A stretch of 64,000 nucleotides of DNA from Raphanus sativus (lineage: Eukaryota > Streptophyta > Magnoliopsida > Brassicales > Brassicaceae), in NCBI RefSeq assembly GCF_000801105.2, contig NC_079517.1, positions 992,001 through 1,056,000 of the forward strand, read 5' to 3'. A program made the position numbers and the translations under genes. The notes under the pieces are model-generated. The model ran no database searches and was not told where the DNA came from. It saw only the letters and a list, made by a program, of their open reading frames with translations. This document shows, one piece after another, positions 57,641 through 64,000 of the stretch; position 1 is the stretch's first letter, and the number at the start of each line of letters is the position of its first letter.

Positions 57641-59774
57641 TGTATTTTTGTAGTTCTATTTTTGAATTTATTTTTTTATATTAATTAAAAAAATTAAGTT
57701 TTTTTACTTTTTTTATTTTCTCTTTACCCATCAAAATTTACTCTGTTTCAGAATAATCATGTTTTAAAGAAAAAAATAAGTTTAAAATTTATTATATTTT
57801 TTATTAGGTAACAATGATAATTTGTAAACTTTGAAAAGACATAATTTAACTTACTATTGACTGAATAATATTTTATCTATTTATAATTGAGGCCATGTGA
57901 ATAGAACAAATGTTGAATGCATGATTTAAAACCTTTTTTTGCACATTTTGACATAAAACCTTTGGCATCAACAATTTTGTTATGTGAGAATTGTATGTTC
58001 ATATTTATGATTAAATATTTTTATTTTCTTTAACATGAATTTTAAAAAAAATTATTGTAATGTATCCGTTATTTTTTATCATATATTTGTTTTTATTGTC
58101 TTATTATTTTATAGATTTTTGGCTAGTTACGAAGTTCACTGAGTGGATGGAGACTCATAACGATCACCAATAGATTTTTGGCTAGTCATCGTTTTTGGCG
58201 GTTGCTAGATCATTTATCCGCGCTACGCGCGGATTGTATCTTATACTTTTTTCAATCATTTTATTTAAATATAATGGTATTGAAACCATTTTGAAAATTC
58301 CCCATTAATTATTTCTCAATATAGCCAAAAAAATGAAAGATATAGAATGTTAGATTTTGTAGAAGAAGATAACGATAGACATAATATAAAACAAACTATT
58401 CTCTATCTAAAATGTGAACAATCTTAAATTATAAGTTTAACTCTTTGTTATAGATGTATTATGACATTCAATGTCACACCTAAAAAAGTATTATTTTATA
58501 GTTGATGTAATTATAGTTGTTTTGATGTAAGTTTAATACTGACTCAAATGATTATAGAGAAAATTGTGCACTTCTTTTAAGAATTTTAACATTGGTAACA
58601 TGTGTTCTTTTTACTAAAAGAAGCAGTGGTAATAGTCTTTCTGATATTCTTTGTTCATAGATATTTAGTGCTAACGACTGCTTTCCAGAATCCAGATGAA
58701 GTACAAATATAGCAATACGATGATTATAATTGAAAAGTGAGAATCCTTATATATGACACTATTTTGTATTTTCATAAGTCCAGACTAAAAGCTCCACAGT
58801 ATATGCATTCTAAGATTGGATATTTTGATATTTTCAGTACCTGAGTTCGAGCTACATCATTAGTTTTTATTATTTTAGTATTTCGAAATTTATGTACATA
58901 GTATTTGGCAAGAAATTGTTGCTTTTGAATATATGATTTTTCATGCATAATGATTGGTTGGCCATATAAAATCGAAAAGGAATATACATACATTTACTCT
59001 TTTCTTCTGTTTTGGTTATTTTTATTTTTTAACTATCCCTTACATGTCAATAGAATGTGTTCTTTTAATGAATGTTAAATTAAATCAAACATAAAAAAAA
59101 AATATTTACAACAAAGTTGTTAATGTTTGAAATAGCTAAAAACTTTAATAGAGTGTTACATTTTATGCTAGGAAGTTGGGTTTCCTCGTTGGTCAGGTAT
59201 TTTTCTTTTCGGACTATTGTTTTTAAAAAAATGAAAACACCAATATAATTATGCTTTTCAGAGATAGAATCAGTGTGAAAATGCAGGGAGTGGAAAAATT
59301 GCATACTCTATATGGAGAAAATATAAAATCTACTTGTTAAACATATATATTTATTATTAGAGACCCTTATTAATATGTATTAAATGGTGGAAGAGGTTTT
59401 AGACATCGTGTTAAATGACTTACAATCATATAGTTTTACTGTCGAAGTAGGTAGAATTGTATTAGGAATAAAAATGAACTACAAATAGCTTTCTTTAATA
59501 TATTAGTTAACTAATTAATTAGATGGATATGTACATACATTATGATTTGTTTCGTTATCCTATCGATTGTCCGAGTTTACTTAGTTTTTTTTCTTTAATT
59601 TCCAGGGAAGTTCAGACTCAAATAATTCTCCATTTTTTATATCTATCTAAGTCTCTTGCCTTCCTTTCTCCACCACGTTGACTCCATTTTTAACCACTAT
59701 AATTACATGAGTTAATTAAATAAATAAAAAATACATGAGTTCTTGATTGTTGATAATAAGAGTTGATTGTTGAA

Positions 59775-60780
59775 AACCGATGTGTTAACAACGATCCGGT
59801 CCACTGTATATTGAACCACACACTGACTAAGCATCAAAGCAATTGTTGCTTCATTCAGCAGCAACAGCGGAGGGTGTTCAAAATTTTATCTGACTATGGC
59901 CACTCTCAACTTATGACCGCCTGATCATTGAACTCCTTTTTCACCCACCAATGATCATAGCCCTGCAATAGTGAATCCATCTGTAGTTTAGTATTGAATC
60001 TAGATATTATGACTACACATTTGATCAGGTGCCACTAAAAATAAATGTTGTCCATTAACGATGCCATGAACGTTAGGTATATCAGTTGCATTGCATATAC
60101 GACATTGGTTTAAGAAGCATCTCCTCCTTTTTCTGTAAGCAATGTTTTGCTCAGATAGTTATACTGAACAGAGCAATTCTTGGCTCACCATACCGGTTTG
60201 CTGTGCTGGCCATTCCAGCTGAAGGTACTAATCTCCAATCCGTCAAAAGTGTTGACCTCATCCAGGATTGCAAAACTTCAACAGCAGCTCAGTTACTGTT
60301 GCTTTCCTGATTCCGCTCTCTCAAACCAAAGCTAATGTTTGAATCAGAAAAAAAAAACAAAAGAGAAGAATGTAAGTTATTGTTTGATGGGATATCAAAA
60401 CCTGTATAGAAAATGGCCGCATAAGAAGCGAAGAGAACAAAGAAAGAAACTACGAAATAGATACCACTAACTATGTTTTGAAGTATTCTTGCTTTTGTAG
60501 AACATTGCAGATTTCTTCATATATGTTTTCATCACTTTCTCCTGAGAATGAAGGAGCGGTTCTTATACTCATGTCCGCTTCTAGGCTTGTTTCCTCGTTC
60601 ATTCTCGTCCTACAGTTTTTCAATATTTTCATTAGACAAAGAATACATTAAAACTTTGGACTAAAACTAACTCAAAAGTGGACATAAATGAACTTTAAAC
60701 CACAATCCGTGGCAACATCAGCAGAAAGCCTAGCTCCAATAGCACCACTTGAGTTCTCAGTCTATTGATGCCACATCGAA
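59775..60780 (-). pseudogene. ABCB (P-glycoprotein-type) transporter C-terminal half, decayed fragment
   Basis: Read on the minus strand, pieces occur in the order expected for the second half of an ABCB exporter. First is ENSSGAIGARLSADVAT (about 60760-60690), then NEETSLEADMSIRTAPSFSG (within 60609-60471), which fits the conserved EEAS..A..A..SIRTVASF region. Next is LLLKFCNPG and QQTGMVSQE of the second nucleotide-binding domain (about 60330-60130). Last are LQGYD and LLLNEAT plus VVQYTVDRIVVNTS, matching the LLLDEAT Walker B region (about 59990-59770). Frame changes and stops separate them, so it is non-functional. Membrane exporters of this class move auxin and other compounds. Confidence 0.7.
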
Positions 60781-61296
60781 TCTAAACAGAGACGGTGGAA
60801 GCGATCAGATAATTTAAGGATTTAGTAAATCCAACAATATATTTGGAAGTATACGAAAAAGATCAAAAGCCACGACAAAGACAAATACACACAGTTGACA
60901 CTTGCGACGACGACCACAGAGTTTTCTCATGTCCTTGTTACACATTTAGAAACTCCAAATCTCAAGCAAGGCCAATCTCTTCAAAAATATTGCAGAAAGG
61001 TGATGATAATAACAGGACGAAAGAAATCAAAACATTCCTGTCTGAATTAGCTCAATCTTTTCATTTTGACATTGTAATTTTGTAAGTATCAAAGAAAAAA
61101 GCTTGTAGCATGTATATAAAGAGAGATGCTATTCTCTTATATGACAAAGACAGGAGAATCACTTGAAAATAAATCAAACAGCACATAACAGAAAGCAATA
61201 TCACACAAAACTAAATCAAACAGCACATAACAGAACGCAAGATCACTTAGTCCGGCACAAGTACTCGAGGCTAAGTTTAGGAATGAGGGAAATTAC

Positions 61297-61404
61297 CATC
61301 GGCTCAGAGTAGACGGAGCTTGTAGATTCAGAACACGGTCCTGAAGGAGCCGGTCGGTGGTGGGGTTTGGGAATCTGGACGTTCTTGCTTCTTGTGACTT
61401 TCAT
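61297..61404 (-). other. Open exon-like piece, unknown
   Basis: A 36-codon frame begins with ATG at 61404 (MKVTRSKNVQIPKPHHRPAP then Ser-rich) and ends at a good donor, ATG|GTAATT. The minus-strand sequence upstream resembles a plant 5' leader. No family recognised and no convincing next exon. Possibly a second captured fragment. Confidence 0.25.
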
Positions 61405-62349
61405 TGTTATCTAGCAAATCAACATACTACCAAGAATCAGCTTAAAGAAAAACAAAAACAAAGCTTAAGAGAACTACGAAACGTTCAAGAAAGAAAAAAC
61501 CCAGAGAGCTCATGCACTGAAGAAGTAATGTCTCATGAGACTGTCCTTAATCCAAGTTCCAATGAACAAACTGTAACAGCAACAACAAAACAACAAAGCA
61601 GAAAAAAAAACAGTACACGAAGCTCATGGAAGCCAAAAGCTTGAGAATTTAATCACAACCCATCAAGCTAAACCAAAAAGGGTATCTGATAACGGTGAAT
61701 TGCTGTGATTCCAAACGACGACGAAGAGAAGTCGATCGATAATCGCTCTCATCGGAGTTTATAGGTTTTTGAGATGGGGTTCAAGTGGGACCACTAAGAA
61801 TTATTATTGGCCCAGAAGCCTTGTCTGATCGACGGGTTTGACCGGACCGGAGGAGACCACGGATTCGCCGATCATTTTCTGTGAGTCGGATAACGTCATC
61901 GTAATGAGCAGTCGAGAGGATTGAACAATTGTTTGGAGAAAAACTAAAACCTAAGGAGATATTTATATAGGATCTAACAGGAATCAAACCGAAACGTTCC
62001 ATAGAGTTCAGAATGAGAAATCGAAGAGATTCCATTAACTATACGATTAAGGAGCAATCAGGAGTGGGGAGAGAATTGATTGATCGTAAGAAGGAACATG
62101 AACGAAGAGAAGAAGAGAAAAGGTCTCACAATCGAGATCGCGAGATGATTGATGAGCGAATGGGCTGCCGACCAGAAAAAAAACAATAGTGAGATGGGCT
62201 TAACGGGCCACTGGCTAAACAAAATGCGAAGCCTGTTTACCTCCAGCTGTCCGACGTGGCAGATTATCTTATTTTCTATTGGCCGAATTAATTAAATGAC
62301 GTGGATGCTCTCATAGAGCTTCATATCTTCCTTTTAGTAGTGTAATAGA

Positions 62350-63002
62350 TTAAGTATGATAGATAGCTTATTTATTTTAGCTAATTCCTACATCATATAA
62401 CACATCATTCTCAATGAAAAATCATTCGATTTCTTTTATTCCATTACTTTTCATGTGAATATCGCAGAAAAATACTTAAGTAGCAGAGAGGAGCAATTGT
62501 CGAGTATGTATAAATTGTACTTATGTATGATAGATTTATCTTATTACAAATATGAGAAAATAAGACAATTAACTCTTGAAGATACGATTAGCTGCACTTG
62601 CTGATTGCTTGCTACTTGATAATATTCTTGACGTGGAGTGGGTGCTCTTCACATCATGCATCCGTTAACGGAATCTGTATATGCTTTTCGATCTGCACCT
62701 ACACACGCCAACATGTGTTTGTTTATAATCTAAATTAGTATTTATCTTTTATGATTTACTAACTTAATATGTATGTACAAAGTGAAATTTCTATAATATA
62801 TAGTGGTGAAATTCGGTTCTTTAAAAAAAATTAGGAGAATTTTCACCGGTTGAATTAACATCACTAAACAAATACTACTGACTTGAATCTTTTGCTTGAA
62901 GTCTTATCGTAGCCTTAAGACAAATTAGTTGGACTTTAGTTGTTTTAGAGTCAAAATTTAGACACTTCTAGGTAATGTTTTTTCAAACACATCTACGTAG
63001 AC

Positions 63003-63046
<44 letters not shown>

Positions 63047-64000
63047 TAAAAAGAAAAGAACAAATAACGAAAGATGGAGTGGAGTAATGGTAGACAGAGA
63101 TGAATGGAGAGCCGTAGATTCCGTGAGGGACAGGCTTGCATTGCACTTACCATTTCTCCTTCTCTTCCTTCACCTAAACTATCTCTTAATCTATAATCAT
63201 TCCTTAATTTTTTTCTCTTAATAATATATATACAATTGTACAAAGAAAAAAATTAACATCATTCGACAGTCCCCACAAAATGAAAACTCCAAATTTTAAC
63301 AAAAGTCGACTAAAAAAATCATAATAATACATAAGTAGAAGAAGAAAACCATGCAAATGATTTAATGTAGAACTAGATAGAAGGTTAAAACTCGATAAGA
63401 ATTTTAAGAAAAATAAATCAACAATTACAATCCAAGATACAAACTACAAATTCACTGATACTATTTAAAAATAGTAAACTTATATCAATTAAATTTACAA
63501 AACTAATCATTTTAAATAATTAAAACTAAAAATACAATGTTGAATCATATAACTAGATATGCTTTTGTGATATTCTATCTTGTAGTGACTATTTTGAAGT
63601 GATGCCTAAAATTTGTTAACGTACATATCAAAGTGAAAACTAATTTTAACAACAACAAAAAACTAACTAAACTATTTGTCCAGACCAAAAATAAATCGGT
63701 GCACAGTAAATAAACGGATAATGAAGTGGAATAAACAAACATTACTGTAGAAATTGACTAATTTTGCACGTTTTGTTGCTAATAACACACTCTTTTTCTC
63801 TCTCTCTTTTTTATCTCGTTGTATTGTGATTAGTTTGCCAAGTTGGGTAAATACTAGAAGAGAGACAATAACAGAATTACTAAAAATTTAGAGGCTACAA
63901 AAGGACAAGTCCAAACATATTCACACACTTGCAAAGCTTTTCTTATATATGTGTGGTGTCTCTCTTTGACTTGTCTCTTCCTATATCACTCATTATTTAC
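62350..64000. other. Intergenic AT-rich DNA, no gene
   Basis: Contains a TA microsatellite at about 63006-63040 followed by T9. Short open stretches here are low-complexity or frame shadows. Confidence 0.5.

Larger units (their letters stand above)
58205..62349 (-). mobile_element. Putative 4.1 kb Helitron carrying an ABCB gene fragment
   Basis: On the minus strand the right edge reads A then TCTATTACACTACTAAAAGG (start 62349), a Helitron-like 5' end. The left edge has the hairpin ATCCGCGCGTAGCGCGGAT, then AAATGATCTAG (end 58205). Pairing the two ends is an inference; nesting of a second element is possible. It contains a decayed ABC transporter fragment and an unrecognised open exon. No helicase. 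Confidence 0.5.

Noticed and set aside
57611..58235. GC-rich perfect palindromes as transcription terminators or operators
   Set aside because: Position next to CTAG and orientation match Helitron 3' hairpins; this is nuclear plant DNA.
60086..60310. A 74-codon plus-strand frame as a gene
   Set aside because: The minus strand here reads as the ABCB nucleotide-binding domain fragment; the plus frame is its shadow.
63003..63221. Open frames with poly(YI) across the TA microsatellite
   Set aside because: Low-complexity translation of a dinucleotide repeat.

Overview
This window is plant nuclear DNA, most likely from a Brassica or a close Brassicaceae relative. The evidence is intron-containing genes with GT..AG boundaries, AT-rich intergenic DNA, Brassicaceae-style Helitrons, hAT, Mutator-like and Stowaway-like elements, LINE insertions, a TRIM, and a Sire-type Ty1/copia retrotransposon. 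The coding sequence is closest, from memory, to the Arabidopsis BSMT1/NAMT1 branch of the SABATH carboxyl methyltransferases.

The backbone is a head-to-tail, plus-strand array of eight SABATH copies in different states. Copy 1 (3867-5483), copy 5 (43841-45616) and copy 8 (54546-57120) are open across all five exons (389, 392 and 393 aa). Copy 2 (7719-11202) has a one-base frameshift in exon 2 and a 1.6 kb LINE in intron 2, but a conserved internal Met could still start a full core protein. Copy 3 (19379-22588) has a one-base deletion in exon 2 and another LINE in intron 2. Copy 4 is split: exon 1 at 23387 and a truncated exon 2 at 41197, with a 16.7 kb retrotransposon block between them. Copy 6 (46392-49234) is a multiply broken pseudogene. 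Copy 7 (50107-50828) is only an exon 1 relic with a hAT-type element inside it. Copies 3+4 and 5+6 look like two versions of one duplicated two-gene block.

The retrotransposon block (24140-40798, minus strand) has LTRs at both ends, one AAATT target duplication around the whole block, and two nearly identical gag-pol-extra-ORF interiors separated by a 100-base N gap. Both interiors carry the same three in-frame stops. It is either a tandem (three-LTR) element or an assembly duplication.

Other regions: 0.2-1.0 kb holds a decayed family-10 glycosyl hydrolase (xylanase) relic. 14.8-17.2 kb holds a tandem duplication split by a Mutator-like element. 17.9-19.0 kb is a near-complete non-autonomous Helitron. 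51.9-54.0 kb is a nest of Helitron ends. 58.2-62.3 kb looks like a minus-strand Helitron carrying a decayed ABCB transporter fragment.

If expressed, the intact SABATH proteins would transfer a methyl group from S-adenosylmethionine to the carboxyl of a small acid. The acid pocket is not that of a standard salicylate/benzoate enzyme: the conserved carboxylate-contacting Trp is Tyr or Phe in every readable copy. Splice sites and substitutions were judged by eye. Family names rest on remembered motifs, not on a search.
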